Of a stretch of 40,442 nucleotides of DNA, positions 1 through 9,623 are shown piece after piece. The first letter of the stretch is position 1. Each line of letters starts with the position of its first letter. The stretch covers positions 1-40,442 of the forward strand of contig CANRJA010000016.1 of the NCBI GenBank assembly GCA_947630825.1. Direction: 5' to 3'. The notes beneath the pieces are model-generated. The model did no database searches. It was given only the letters and a program-made list of their open reading frames with translations, and had not been told where the DNA came from. A program made the position numbers and the translations under genes. This DNA is from an uncultured Clostridia bacterium (GTDB lineage: Bacteria > Bacillota > Clostridia > Oscillospirales > Ruminococcaceae).

Positions 1-1101
1 CAATCTAAATACAGCAATAAAATCGACAATACGCTGTCTAATATTGAAAAAGGTTATGATATGAACTCGGACAAGCTGTATCAGCAGTACAAGGAGCAGT
101 ATACACGAGAGGGATTAAACGCCTCTCGTGATATTAGCGGACAGGTAGCTTCACTAAACGGCGGTGCTGACAGTTCTATGGGTCGCAGACAAGCGGCACA
201 GGCATATTACAATTATATGCAGGCGTTAAATGACAAGGTTCCAGAGCTTGCTGACAGATGGGAGCAAAATCAGTACAACTATCTTACTGCATTGCGTGAC
301 CTTGATGCATCAGATTACAACAAGTATGCTGATAACAGGGATTATTACAAAGATATGTTCCAGTGGTCATATAACAATGATGTTACTATGTATCAGCTTG
401 AACAAGAAAAGTTATATAATCTCTTGACTCAAGCAAACACTAATTTCTCAAATGTAATGTCGCTTGAACAATTCCAGGCGCAAATGGACCAGGACGCAAA
501 ACAATTTGGAATGGAATACGCATTAAAAAAGGCAGAAAGCGACGCTGGTGTTGCTAACACAAAGGCTAGCACAGCTAATATAAAAGCAAATACAGCTAAC
601 ACAAAAGCCGAAACCGCAGCAATATATGCTTCTCTTAATAATGCAGGCGGTTCAACAAGAAGCTCGTCATCAAGAAGCACTTCAAGCAGTTCATCATCAA
701 GGAACAGCAATTCTTCTAGTAATAATTCATCAGGCAATAAGGCGTCAGCCAGATATTTGGAATTGGCTTCTAAAATAACTTCTTCTGTCGGTAACGGAAA
801 AACTGATGATTTTAAATCTAAGGTCAATAAAGCATATAAGAACGGTAAAATTACTGCAGCCGAGAAAAAAAGTTTGTTAGGTAGTTTAAATCAGGCTATT
901 GCATTGAAAAATAGGTCAAGTAATAGTTCATCAGGATACAAAGATGCAAAGGCTTACATAGATAATTTTATTAATAATAATCCGCTTGGAAAAATGCAGT
1001 ATGCAATTAATGAAGTTAAATCTTATTATAAGCAAGGGAAATTAACTACAAGCGAGTATGACAAATTAATGAAATACATAAATAATAATTTATCATACTA
1101 A
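1..1101 (+). CDS. Putative phage virion protein, 5'-truncated by the window edge
   Basis: The reading frame is open from base 1 through the ATG at 61, with no stop and no ribosome site before that ATG, so 61 is probably an internal Met. The visible 366 residues are rich in Tyr, Asn, Gln and Ala. They contain a helical block (about residues 20-180), a low-complexity Ser/Asn stretch (roughly codons 215-250 of the visible part) and a second small helical domain at the C terminus. This composition, and the position just before a large polyvalent protein at the right end of an element, resembles internal/ejection proteins of short-tailed or gut Bacillota phages. I do not recognise a named family. 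The stop is followed 25 bases later by the next start, so the two genes are probably co-transcribed. The phage-structural role is inferred from context and composition. Confidence 0.55.
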   Translation, partial: QSKYSNKIDNTLSNIEKGYDMNSDKLYQQYKEQYTREGLNASRDISGQVASLNGGADSSMGRRQAAQAYYNYMQALNDKVPELADRWEQNQYNYLTALRDLDASDYNKYADNRDYYKDMFQWSYNNDVTMYQLEQEKLYNLLTQANTNFSNVMSLEQFQAQMDQDAKQFGMEYALKKAESDAGVANTKASTANIKANTANTKAETAAIYASLNNAGGSTRSSSSRSTSSSSSSRNSNSSSNNSSGNKASARYLELASKITSSVGNGKTDDFKSKVNKAYKNGKITAAEKKSLLGSLNQAIALKNRSSNSSSGYKDAKAYIDNFINNNPLGKMQYAINEVKSYYKQGKLTTSEYDKLMKYINNNLSY

Positions 1102-1126
1102 AATATGAAATAAGGAGAGGTTTTAA

Positions 1127-4100
1127 TTGACTGAATTAGAAAAGCGTTTAAAGCATATAGAGGAGACTGACTCTAAAAGAATCGAGAATTACAGAAAACT
1201 TCAGCAACAGGCTGATCAAAATTTTAATAAAATACAGCAAAGGGAGAAAAAAGAGTTTGAAAAGCGTTTAAAGCATATAGAGAAGACTGACGCTAAAAGA
1301 ACTGAGAATTATAGAAAACTTCAACAACAGGCTGATGAAAATTTTAATAAAATACAACAGAGGGAACAAAAGAGGGAGCAAGATAAAATACAAATAAATC
1401 AAATGGTGAATGGTAATCGAAACCGTTTTATAACAAAACAAATTTTATCTAATCCGGAAAAGACATATAATAATTTACTAAAAGCATATACTAACGACTT
1501 AAAAGCTAAAAAAAGTAAAGCTAACGAGGAAGCACGAGATTATTTATTAAAATTTAATCAAAAGTATAATGGAAAGAGTAAAGATGATAACGCTCGGATT
1601 GCACACGAAGTAGGAGATATAAATTATTTTAAAGCTCTAAAAACTGGTGATGATTATAGAAGTTGGACCGAAGATACCACTAATAAGACGATTGATGATT
1701 ATTATAACGAGTATAAGGCAAATAGTAATCTAAATAATCCTAAATCAGCTATAAAACAAGTAAATGAACAGATAAAAAATTCTAATGGTCTTGAAGATGC
1801 TTTTAGCAAAAAGCGTAATTCATCTGAATTAAAATTAAGGATTGAAAATGGGCTTAATGAACTTGGCCGTGTGCTTTCAGTGCCTGTTGCTGCTATGTTA
1901 CCACCAGATAAGGGCGATGCATTACTTAAACTATGGCAAGACAAAATAGATGCCGGAAAACAAGCAATAACGGAAAACAGAAAAATAGAAGCTGATACTG
2001 TCAATAGCAAGCTTCAAACCGGATACGAAAAAATGTATGAAGAAATTCCATATAATCAAGATGCTCTTAATGCTATCGAAAAAGGAATTTCTGAAACTAA
2101 AGACGAAGATATTAAACGTCTAACAGAAGATGATGAAAAACTTAGGTATTATTATTTACGAGGCACTTACGGAAAGAGTGTAGCGGATGATTATATATTA
2201 TCAGCTGTAAATGACGCCACTATTGCAGAGGGAAAAAGAAAAGCTGAAAATGACAGTACGTTAGGTGAATTTGGCAATGCTTTTACTACTGGTTTAGCAG
2301 ATTGGTCACGAGGTATTACTAAGGCGGCTGATGCAGCTACCAATCAAGCCGTTGGAGATGGTTTTTTAGATGATTACGCTTTTCTAAATCCAACCGATCA
2401 AGTTCAACAGCAATATAATAAGGAGGCTGCCGGAAAGGTTAAAAAGTTTGCATTAGATGCAACAGAAACTGTTGGAAATCAAGCTCCTAGCATTATTATC
2501 GCATCGGCTACCGGAAGCCCGACTTTAGGTGCATCAACTTTAGCAGTGAGTGCTATGGGAAATTCATACGGACAAGCCCTTTTAGAAGGAAAATCTGAGG
2601 ACGAAGCATTTACATACGGTGCAATTCAAGGAGCTTCAGAATTTGTAACAGAGAAACTTTTAGGCGGTCAGTATGGTATTAATGGTATTGCTGAAAAAAC
2701 AGCACATAAAGCCCTAAACAATGTAACTAATAAACTGATAAAAGACCAAACAATGAATGCGGTTGCTAATAAAGTCGGTAAAATAGTTATCAATGGCATT
2801 GGTGAGTTTAATGAAGAAGCATTACAGCAATTTATGGAGCCTTATTTTAGGAATTTTTCTTTTGGCGAAAATAATAAGCAAACTCAAGAGAACCTAGAGG
2901 ATTGTTTGTATTCTGGATTATTGGGCTTTTTCAGCAGCGGTATAACAAATACTGCCGGAGAAGTAGCAACAGGAACAGTAAATGCTGTCGCCAACAAAAT
3001 TTCAGATAAAAAACTTTCAAAAGCTAAGGATATATATAACGCATATCAAGAACAACTACTTGCCGAAAAACAAAATGAAAATCAAACAGATAATATTGAA
3101 CCTCCAACCGTTGAAGCCGTTTTTTCTGAAACAGAAACTAGTCAGGAAAAAGCAAAAAGACTAACCAAAACTATCAATAAAATTGACAGCGGCGAAAAAG
3201 TCGCAGATAGTGAGATCGTTGAACTAAAGTATAATAAGACCGCTGCTGATATGCTTGGTCAAATGGCAGGCTTAAAGGAAGGAAAAATAACTTCTGATTT
3301 TGATAACGAAACTGTTCGGGCAGTAATAAATCAAGCTCAGAACGGAAAAAAGAATATTGATACAGCAACAATTCTGAATAATATAAGAAGTAATATGCAA
3401 AGCGATCAGAATTTAGTCGAAAATTCAAACGAGAATGGCTCAGATGAGACTTTAAATGCTGATGAGGGTAATTTAACCAATACTAATCAAATGGCATTAC
3501 AGAACGCTACAGAGCCTAATATGACTTCACAAACAGATGAGGTCAGCGAAGCTATGCCCGAAAATTTAACAGCAGATGATGAAACAGAGGCTCCAAATAA
3601 CAATACATATAGCGATAATGTTTCAGATAACTTAAAAAATACATTCAAGAGGGTCGTGAACAATTCAAATAAAATTATAAAGCTTGGTATTTCAAGCGAA
3701 AAAACAGGCTCAACCAATATAAGAAAGGTAGAATCTGTTGAAAATGGCGTTGCTCAATTGTTGATGACAAATGGCGAAGTTGTGCCTGCTGATACTATTG
3801 ACTTTTCTGATAATAAAAATGCTGAAATCATTTTATCAAATGCAGGAAAGTATAATAGCAGTACCGCTAATACATTCATATTAAATTATGATAGCAGTAA
3901 AAATACAGCGGAAAATTATTCTGTTGCTTTTAATTCAGTTTATAGAATGGCCGAAAAAGGTTTGAGTATGGATATAATAGTTTCACAAACCAGAGGAGCT
4001 AGAGCCATACTGGGAGAAAAAACATTTAATGCCGCTATAAATGCAGGGCGTAATACTGCTAATGGAACTTTTGTAGACAACAAAAATAAAGTTATAAGCG

Positions 4101-7100
4101 GTGTTAGAAAAACTGATGTTAGTAATCAACGTACTTCACAGAATAAAAAAGTTAATATTAATGCTAAAAGTGAAACTAGCAGAATAAATGTAAGGCAGTC
4201 AGCTAAGAGACTGTCAACAGCTTTGGGCGTAAAAATCAATGTTTATAACAGTGATACGTCTGTAAGAGGATATGAACAAAACGGTGAAGTATTTATTAAT
4301 GAGAGTTATGTGAATAGCAAAGCAAACAGCGCTTCTGAGTTTAATTTTATTCTTGCGCATGAGCTTACGCATACCCTTGAGCAATCGAATTACTATGACC
4401 AGCTTAAAACATTTATACTGAACAGCCGAGTTTATGACGATTATCTTACTTCCAATGATACAACACACAAGGCAGAAATATCAAAACGTCAGGAATTATA
4501 TGAAAAGAACGGCAAGGAGTTGACAAAAGAGGAAGCGGAGCGAGAGCTTATAGCTGACTTTATTGCAGATGAATTACTAACCAATGAAGAATGTATAAGG
4601 GAGCTAGCGTATAAGGATAAAAAGCTGTTTGCAAGGGTAGTAGATTTTATTCACAAAATGATTGATAATCTCAAAAGATTTGTTAGAAATTCTAAGGAGA
4701 TTACAGTGGCACAGAAAGACCTTATACACATTAAGGAACTTTATACAAAGGCGTTTAATGATGTTAGGAAAAACGGAACATATTCAAATGAAGTCAAATA
4801 CAGCAAAAAGCTAGGCGGTTATAATCCTGATATTAGGGTTACAACGGATAATGTATTAAAAGAATATGGAATTGAAAACATTAGAAATGTAACTGATGTT
4901 ATAAATAAAGTATGTTTAAAACTTAGAAATTCTTATCTTTCAACTGATAAGATACATAAACCGATAACTAATATCGATACTGGATTAAAAATAGAAATAA
5001 GAAAATCTGGAATAAAAGAGACCTTTGGTAAACCCACATATTATAAGAGTCTTTCTGATGATTTAAAACTCGCGAAAATTGCTTCTATGAGCGAATTAGC
5101 TAAGATGATTAAATATGGTGAGGTCAGGGCTAAGGAAGCATCTAATTATCACAACCCCAAGAGTAGGGTTAGATTTAGTTATTTAAAATCATCAATTAAT
5201 ATTGATGGTATTAATTATGATGTTACTATGGACATTAAGAGGCTTCCGAACAATGATAATATTTTTTATATCCATGATTTAAAAATTAAAAAACAAGAGA
5301 CAAATTCGGTCCACCGCACTGCGAATGGATTGAAAGTGAATTTGCCTCTTGCTAAAGACAATATATCACAAAATGATGATATTGTCAATAGTAATATACG
5401 AAAAAAGTCTGAGAATGATACACAGTACTCATTAGACCCAGATGTAGAAAGCCAAATGAAAACTCTTAACGAGCAATACGGTACAAAGAAAAAAGGTGAA
5501 AATCCTGTAAGGGATATTGATGTACCTGAAAGGTCAAGCAAAGACAAGCGCGTAAGAGAATTTGTAAAGACCATTTTGGAAAGCGGTGTGCTGACTGATG
5601 AAATGGTTAATGAAGTCGATAAGCAAATAGTCAAAGGCGCTGCGTCTTATCTGCCTCTAAGCAATGAAAAAGCTCTTACAATAGCTAAAGAGTGGCTTGA
5701 TAATAAGGGTAAGGGCGTTACCGAGAAGCAATGGAACGACTGGGAAATTATGAAAAACAGAAATCATAAGGTTTCTGCTATAGACGTTGCTAAAGGTGAG
5801 CTTTTGTTACGGTATGCCGCACAAAACAATGAGACCAAAAAAGTTATACAGCTTACAGGTGAACTTGCTGAAATGGCAACCACAGCAGGACAGACAGTAC
5901 AAGCTATGAGGCTGTTAAAGAAATCCTCTGGTATAGGAAAGTTATACTATATTGAAAAATATGTCAACCGAATGAATGCTGATTATCAAGCAAAGTATGC
6001 AAACAAATTAGCAAAGGGCAAGGAAATTCCGCAAATTAAAATAGACGAGGATTTGGCATTAAAATTAGCGCAAGCAAAAACACAAACAGAAATTGAAGAA
6101 GCAGAAGCAGCAATAACTAAAAATATAGGCGAACAAGTACCTGCTACTTGGATTGACAAATGGAATGCTTGGCGATATATGTCTATGCTGTTTAATTTTA
6201 CCACGCATATAAGAAATATAGTAGGAAACACAATATTTATGCCTGCTGTTAGTATGAAAAATGGGATTGCTTATGGTTTAGAAAAGGCGTTTCTAAAGGG
6301 TGATATAGAAAAGTCAAAGGCTTTAAAGGTTAAAGATGCTTATAAAGAATTTGCAAAGCAGGATTTTGAATATGTTAAAGATGAGATAACTGGCAACGGA
6401 AAATATGAGTCTACCGATGCGATAAAGGCAAATAAAGTTGTTTTTAAAGCCAAAGATGTCAAAGATTATGAAGGTGAAAATATTGCCCGCAAAGCTCTTA
6501 ACAAAACTCACAAAGGTCTTAATATAGCTTACAAATTCACCCATGTATCTGAAGTTCTTGAGAAAGCAAGAAATATTAATTCTAATCTGTTAGAAGCAGA
6601 GGACGGAATATTTTTAAAACACCATTACGAACGTGCTTTGGGTATGTATTTGCAGGCAAATAATATTTCGCTTAATGAATTATCAGATGAAAAAGCTGAA
6701 AATGAGCGACAAGCAGCTATTGACAGAGGCAGGGTAAGAGCAATTACAGAAGCACAAAAGGCTACATACAGAGACGCATCTAAGATTGCAGATGCTTTGA
6801 GCCGAATTGCAAAGACAAATTTGGCAACAGAGATAATATTAGAGGGAGTTATCCCATTCAAAAAGACACCAATAAATATAGCAAAGCGTGCCTATGAATA
6901 TAGTCCACTTGGACTTATAAAAAATGTAACTAAAGACATATATGATTTGAAAACTGGAAAAATCACTGCCAGTGAATATATAGACAGAATTTCAGCAGGA
7001 CTAACAGGAGCAGGAATATACGCTTTAGGACTGTGGTTAGGTTCGCTTGGACTATTGAAAGTAGGCTTAGGTGATGATGAGAAAGAACAAGATTTTGAAA

Positions 7101-8194
7101 AGCTAAAAGGACATCAGAATTATTCTGTTGAAATATTCGGATATTCATATACAATTGATTGGGCTTGTCCTGCTACTATACCCTTATTGGTGGGTGCAAA
7201 AACTGTGGACTTATTACAAAAAGACTACAATGAGGATACTTTAGCTGATGTACAAGATTTAGGATTTACAGCATTTAACCCTATGCTTGAAATGACCTTA
7301 TTAAGTGGGCTTGAGAATTTGCTTAATAATATCAGTTATAGTGAACATAAACTAATAGATGGTTTGGCAGTGTATCCTACAACATCATATTTGGGGCAAG
7401 CTGTGCCTACTCTTGCCGGTAAAATTGCAAATACAATTGACGGAACGAGAAGAAGATCATATATTGACAAGTCAGGCGTTACCACAGTTTCAAAATCGCT
7501 TACAGGTCCAGAACAACAATTTAAAGACAATGTTCTGAGAAAAATACCAGGTTTATCGTCTAAACTAGCCCCTTATATAAATGAGTGGGGAGAGCAGGAA
7601 AAAGAAAATAACATTGGAATGAGGATTTTTCAAAACTTTATTTCTCCTGGCTATGTTTCTAAAATTGAGGTTGATGAAGTTGAAAATATGCTTGATAAAT
7701 TATATGAGAAAAGAAAGGAGGACAAAATACTTCCTACAACTGCAAATAAATATTTTGCTGCTAACGGTGAAAAAATACGTCTTACCGCCGAAGAATATAC
7801 AGCCTTTGCTACAACTAGAGGACAGATTGCTCATACTATTTTGCTTGATTTTTCAAAAAATTCGGAGTTTGAAGACGCATCAAATGAAGATAAGGAAAAA
7901 TTCATTACTGATGCATATGATTTTGCCACTCAAATAGCTAAGACTGGAGTTGACAGGGCTAACTATGAGCCGGATAAAAAGGTGAAATATGCTATTGAAG
8001 CAAATAAAAACGGTATGAGTTACTCTGATTTCCTTATTTCACGCAAGGAATTAGATGAAATAAGCGGAGAGGGAACAAAGGAAAGGATATACAACAGAAT
8101 AAGGCGTATGAGTATTAATAAGAAAGCTAAAGAGGCTATGTGGTTATCATTTTATGATGATATGAAATTAGAAGGGGAAAGGATTTATTTTTAA
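1127..8194 (+). CDS. Large polyvalent phage protein with HEXXH metallopeptidase motif
   Basis: A 2355-residue multidomain protein of the type co-injected with phage DNA. The start is TTG, chosen because AAGGAGAGG lies 7 bases upstream and no better start exists. Visible in order: two 40-residue coiled-coil repeats (residues 5-84); a helical region; a Gly/Ala-rich hydrophobic stretch (about 445-510) typical of membrane-active ejection modules; a zinc metallopeptidase motif HELTH at 1078-1082; a segment near 1365-1390 (MDIKR...FYIHDLKIKK) resembling the LPD/PBECR-type nuclease-associated domains of polyvalent proteins; a YSLDP linker near 1434; a long helical C-terminal part; and a second hydrophobic segment near 1955-1982. 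The family assignment (large polyvalent protein) is from architecture; the peptidase motif is seen directly; substrate and nuclease identity are unknown. The gene ends at a strong terminator just before the attachment site. Confidence 0.7.
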   Translation: MTELEKRLKHIEETDSKRIENYRKLQQQADQNFNKIQQREKKEFEKRLKHIEKTDAKRTENYRKLQQQADENFNKIQQREQKREQDKIQINQMVNGNRNRFITKQILSNPEKTYNNLLKAYTNDLKAKKSKANEEARDYLLKFNQKYNGKSKDDNARIAHEVGDINYFKALKTGDDYRSWTEDTTNKTIDDYYNEYKANSNLNNPKSAIKQVNEQIKNSNGLEDAFSKKRNSSELKLRIENGLNELGRVLSVPVAAMLPPDKGDALLKLWQDKIDAGKQAITENRKIEADTVNSKLQTGYEKMYEEIPYNQDALNAIEKGISETKDEDIKRLTEDDEKLRYYYLRGTYGKSVADDYILSAVNDATIAEGKRKAENDSTLGEFGNAFTTGLADWSRGITKAADAATNQAVGDGFLDDYAFLNPTDQVQQQYNKEAAGKVKKFALDATETVGNQAPSIIIASATGSPTLGASTLAVSAMGNSYGQALLEGKSEDEAFTYGAIQGASEFVTEKLLGGQYGINGIAEKTAHKALNNVTNKLIKDQTMNAVANKVGKIVINGIGEFNEEALQQFMEPYFRNFSFGENNKQTQENLEDCLYSGLLGFFSSGITNTAGEVATGTVNAVANKISDKKLSKAKDIYNAYQEQLLAEKQNENQTDNIEPPTVEAVFSETETSQEKAKRLTKTINKIDSGEKVADSEIVELKYNKTAADMLGQMAGLKEGKITSDFDNETVRAVINQAQNGKKNIDTATILNNIRSNMQSDQNLVENSNENGSDETLNADEGNLTNTNQMALQNATEPNMTSQTDEVSEAMPENLTADDETEAPNNNTYSDNVSDNLKNTFKRVVNNSNKIIKLGISSEKTGSTNIRKVESVENGVAQLLMTNGEVVPADTIDFSDNKNAEIILSNAGKYNSSTANTFILNYDSSKNTAENYSVAFNSVYRMAEKGLSMDIIVSQTRGARAILGEKTFNAAINAGRNTANGTFVDNKNKVISGVRKTDVSNQRTSQNKKVNINAKSETSRINVRQSAKRLSTALGVKINVYNSDTSVRGYEQNGEVFINESYVNSKANSASEFNFILAHELTHTLEQSNYYDQLKTFILNSRVYDDYLTSNDTTHKAEISKRQELYEKNGKELTKEEAERELIADFIADELLTNEECIRELAYKDKKLFARVVDFIHKMIDNLKRFVRNSKEITVAQKDLIHIKELYTKAFNDVRKNGTYSNEVKYSKKLGGYNPDIRVTTDNVLKEYGIENIRNVTDVINKVCLKLRNSYLSTDKIHKPITNIDTGLKIEIRKSGIKETFGKPTYYKSLSDDLKLAKIASMSELAKMIKYGEVRAKEASNYHNPKSRVRFSYLKSSINIDGINYDVTMDIKRLPNNDNIFYIHDLKIKKQETNSVHRTANGLKVNLPLAKDNISQNDDIVNSNIRKKSENDTQYSLDPDVESQMKTLNEQYGTKKKGENPVRDIDVPERSSKDKRVREFVKTILESGVLTDEMVNEVDKQIVKGAASYLPLSNEKALTIAKEWLDNKGKGVTEKQWNDWEIMKNRNHKVSAIDVAKGELLLRYAAQNNETKKVIQLTGELAEMATTAGQTVQAMRLLKKSSGIGKLYYIEKYVNRMNADYQAKYANKLAKGKEIPQIKIDEDLALKLAQAKTQTEIEEAEAAITKNIGEQVPATWIDKWNAWRYMSMLFNFTTHIRNIVGNTIFMPAVSMKNGIAYGLEKAFLKGDIEKSKALKVKDAYKEFAKQDFEYVKDEITGNGKYESTDAIKANKVVFKAKDVKDYEGENIARKALNKTHKGLNIAYKFTHVSEVLEKARNINSNLLEAEDGIFLKHHYERALGMYLQANNISLNELSDEKAENERQAAIDRGRVRAITEAQKATYRDASKIADALSRIAKTNLATEIILEGVIPFKKTPINIAKRAYEYSPLGLIKNVTKDIYDLKTGKITASEYIDRISAGLTGAGIYALGLWLGSLGLLKVGLGDDEKEQDFEKLKGHQNYSVEIFGYSYTIDWACPATIPLLVGAKTVDLLQKDYNEDTLADVQDLGFTAFNPMLEMTLLSGLENLLNNISYSEHKLIDGLAVYPTTSYLGQAVPTLAGKIANTIDGTRRRSYIDKSGVTTVSKSLTGPEQQFKDNVLRKIPGLSSKLAPYINEWGEQEKENNIGMRIFQNFISPGYVSKIEVDEVENMLDKLYEKRKEDKILPTTANKYFAANGEKIRLTAEEYTAFATTRGQIAHTILLDFSKNSEFEDASNEDKEKFITDAYDFATQIAKTGVDRANYEPDKKVKYAIEANKNGMSYSDFLISRKELDEISGEGTKERIYNRIRRMSINKKAKEAMWLSFYDDMKLEGERIYF
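1139..1378 (+). repeat. 120-bp in-frame tandem duplication
   Basis: Two adjacent 40-codon units (1139-1258 and 1259-1378) encode EKRLKHIE...NYRKLQQQAD...NFNKIQQRE and differ at only a few residues. Heptad-like charge spacing suggests a coiled coil. The same YRKLQQQA motif recurs in the gene fragment at the opposite end of the window (40374-40442). Confidence 0.95.
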
Positions 8195-8214
8195 TTAGCA
8201 GTAAATATTAATTG

Positions 8215-8252
8215 ATCCTCCAGTTGGATTTATCTGATTGGGGGATTTTTTT
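8215..8252 (+). terminator. Intrinsic terminator of element A late genes
   Basis: An 8-bp stem ATCCTCCA / TGGGGGAT (8215-8222 with 8239-8246, one G-T pair) is followed by a run of seven T. It lies 20 bases after the large polyvalent gene and closes its transcript before the attachment junction. Confidence 0.85.
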
Positions 8253-8258
8253 GCTTAT

Positions 8259-8282
8259 ATATGACACAAAATATGACACGAA
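8259..8282. repeat. Paired TGACAC repeats, probable integrase arm sites of element A
   Basis: Two copies of TGACACNA start 12 bp apart, about 50 bp left of the att core. The same pair at the same spacing lies at 39313-39332, next to the second integrase. Direct repeats flanking a tyrosine-recombinase att core are the usual layout of arm-type sites; the assignment is inference. Confidence 0.6.
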
Positions 8283-8330
8283 TTTATAAAGGTATCGTAT
8301 AATTGGGATTGGAAGCTTATTATTCGAATT

Positions 8331-8353
8331 TTCAAATCCCTCCATCTCCGCCA
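8331..8353. other. Left attachment site of prophage B (A/B junction)
   Basis: The 19-mer AATCCCTCCATCTCCGCCA (8335-8353) is repeated exactly at 39171-39189. With TTCA/TTCG in front, the match is 22 of 23. It is the 3' end (T-loop, acceptor, CCA) of a tRNA-Ser. Upstream sequence (about 8300-8330) is only vaguely tRNA-like: the 5' half of the T stem is lost, so this copy cannot be a functional tRNA. The integrase gene lies 120 bp to the right and reads toward it. Confidence 0.88.
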
Positions 8354-8354
8354 C

Positions 8355-8388
8355 AATCCCCATAGAATAGGCTTCTGTGGGGATTTTT
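8355..8388 (+). terminator. tRNA-type intrinsic terminator
   Basis: A 13-bp stem (8355-8367 with 8373-8385, one G-T pair) around the 5-base loop TAGGC is followed by TTTTT. It starts two bases after the CCA of the att core, the place where a host tRNA terminator would sit, so the element carries a substitute terminator for the tRNA it enters. Confidence 0.9.
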
Positions 8389-8433
8389 CATTTGTGAATT
8401 TATATAACTTTATGAGACTTAATAAGTAACTTT

Positions 8434-8467
8434 TTTAGTATTTTTTAGTATAAAATTTAGTATAAAA
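8434..8467. repeat. TTTAGTATAAAA arm repeats, left end of prophage B
   Basis: Two perfect head-to-tail 12-mers TTTAGTATAAAA (8444-8455, 8456-8467) are preceded by a partial copy (8434-8444). The same 12-mer, plus a variant TTAGTGCAAAA, occurs at 39071-39093 near the other end of B. Probable arm-type binding sites for the adjacent integrase. They lie between its stop codon and the att core. Confidence 0.75.
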
Positions 8468-8472
8468 ATAAG

Positions 8473-9480
8473 CTATTTGAAAAATTCATTTAGCTTCTCC
8501 TTAGCTTCGTCAATATTAGTCTTTTTGATGTGTGTATAAATATCTAGTGTGACATTTATTTTGCTGTGTCCGAGTATTTTCTGAGCTATTTTGGCGTCAA
8601 TTCCTGCATTAAATAAAATAGTTGCGTATGAGTGTCTAAGCTGATGTGTAGTAAAATTTTCATCCATAGGTTTTATGGATTTTTCCCATAGACGCCTAAA
8701 TTCATTTTTTGTTAATGGCTTGCCGTCTTTATGAAAAACTAAACCATGCTTTCGGTTTTGAGCAAGAAGTAACTTTTCAAACGGTTCTAGCAAAGGTATT
8801 GTTCGTATTCCGCTTTTCGTTTTCGGAGTTTTAAATGTCATAGTGTGAAAATCAAGCTGTTTATTTATGCTTATTGTTTTGTTTTCAAAATCAATGTAAT
8901 TAAGTTCTTGCTTATCATAGCTTAAAGCTAATATCTCATTACGTCTTGCTCCCGTATAAAGGTATGAATATAACAACAAATCATTTGATTCTTTTATTTG
9001 GTCGATGGTCTTATCGCTTAACGGCTTGCGTTCTGTTTGTTTTAATCCTCTTGGGAGTTCTACTAGATCAGCAGGGTTGTTATACATAACTTCTGACTTT
9101 GCTGCTTCTTTAAAAGTCTTTTTTAAAACAAGCAAACGATAATTAATTGTTTGCCTAGCATATCCCTTATCCACAAGAGTATTAATAAATCTCTCAATGT
9201 CAAAAGCGTTGATTGTAGTAATGTCTATGTTTCCAAAGTATTCTTTCACATCTTTGATTGGAGCTTTATATGCGTCAATAGAATTATATGATAGATTTTG
9301 AATACTATCTTCAAACACATCAATCCAGTAAAACAGCTTTTTGCTTCTAATTGGAATATTCCGCTCTGTTAAAAGATAGACTTTTTTCTCAACTTCTTTT
9401 TCGGTTTTACCATATACCATTTTCTTTTTGCCGTCAACAGTTATTAACTTTTGGTAATATCCGTCTTTACGCTGTTTCAA
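8473..9480 (-). CDS. int: Tyrosine site-specific integrase of prophage B
   Basis: A 335-residue phage integrase. Its N-terminal basic domain (about 1-45, MKQRKDGYYQ...) matches arm-binding domains. It has a SAM-like core-binding domain (about 50-135) and a C-terminal catalytic domain with R179 (TGARRNE), a Lys in the TPKTKSG hairpin, H279-x-x-R282 (HQLRH), H305 (LGHSKIN) and nucleophile Y315 (TLDIYTH). Full length, with all catalytic residues present. The gene reads toward the att core at 8335 and its stop is next to the arm repeats, the normal layout for a prophage end. AGGAGG lies 7 bases before the ATG. A decayed second integrase start lies inside the prophage at about 10330-10435. Confidence 0.96.
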   Translation of the reverse strand: MKQRKDGYYQKLITVDGKKKMVYGKTEKEVEKKVYLLTERNIPIRSKKLFYWIDVFEDSIQNLSYNSIDAYKAPIKDVKEYFGNIDITTINAFDIERFINTLVDKGYARQTINYRLLVLKKTFKEAAKSEVMYNNPADLVELPRGLKQTERKPLSDKTIDQIKESNDLLLYSYLYTGARRNEILALSYDKQELNYIDFENKTISINKQLDFHTMTFKTPKTKSGIRTIPLLEPFEKLLLAQNRKHGLVFHKDGKPLTKNEFRRLWEKSIKPMDENFTTHQLRHSYATILFNAGIDAKIAQKILGHSKINVTLDIYTHIKKTNIDEAKEKLNEFFK

Positions 9481-9510
9481 GTGATTACCTCCTGTCTTTT
9501 GACTAAATAT

Positions 9511-9593
9511 TAAAAGGGCAGTATTAGACTTTTTTTAGCGATTGGGATTAATTCGCTTGCCCTTACAGTGGTGGTGTACTGGAGGGCGTTTTA
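9511..9593 (+). ncRNA. Degenerate copy of the small-RNA element at 10485-10560
   Basis: This segment shares AAAAGGGCAG, ATTAG, TGGGATTAATTCG and TGCCCT, in the same order, with the unit at 10481-10560. It also ends in a terminator-like hairpin (GCCCT...AGGGC then GTTTT). AGGGCAG at its 5' end can pair with TTGCCCT, overlapping the terminator stem. The promoter seems lost: TTGACT is only about 10 bases from the element, without the 17-bp spacer and -10 box of the other copy. Probably an inactive or differently driven paralogue. Divergent from the integrase start. Confidence 0.45.
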
Positions 9594-9623
9594 TATTCAT
9601 AAATAAGTTACAAATTTAATGAT

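Noticed and set aside
429-827. Open frame on the minus strand inside the first gene
   Set aside because: Low-complexity Leu/Glu shadow of the Ser-rich coding strand; no ribosome site.
61-1101. Treating ATG 61 as the start of the first gene
   Set aside because: The frame is open to base 1 and there is no ribosome site before 61, so the gene is most likely cut by the window edge.
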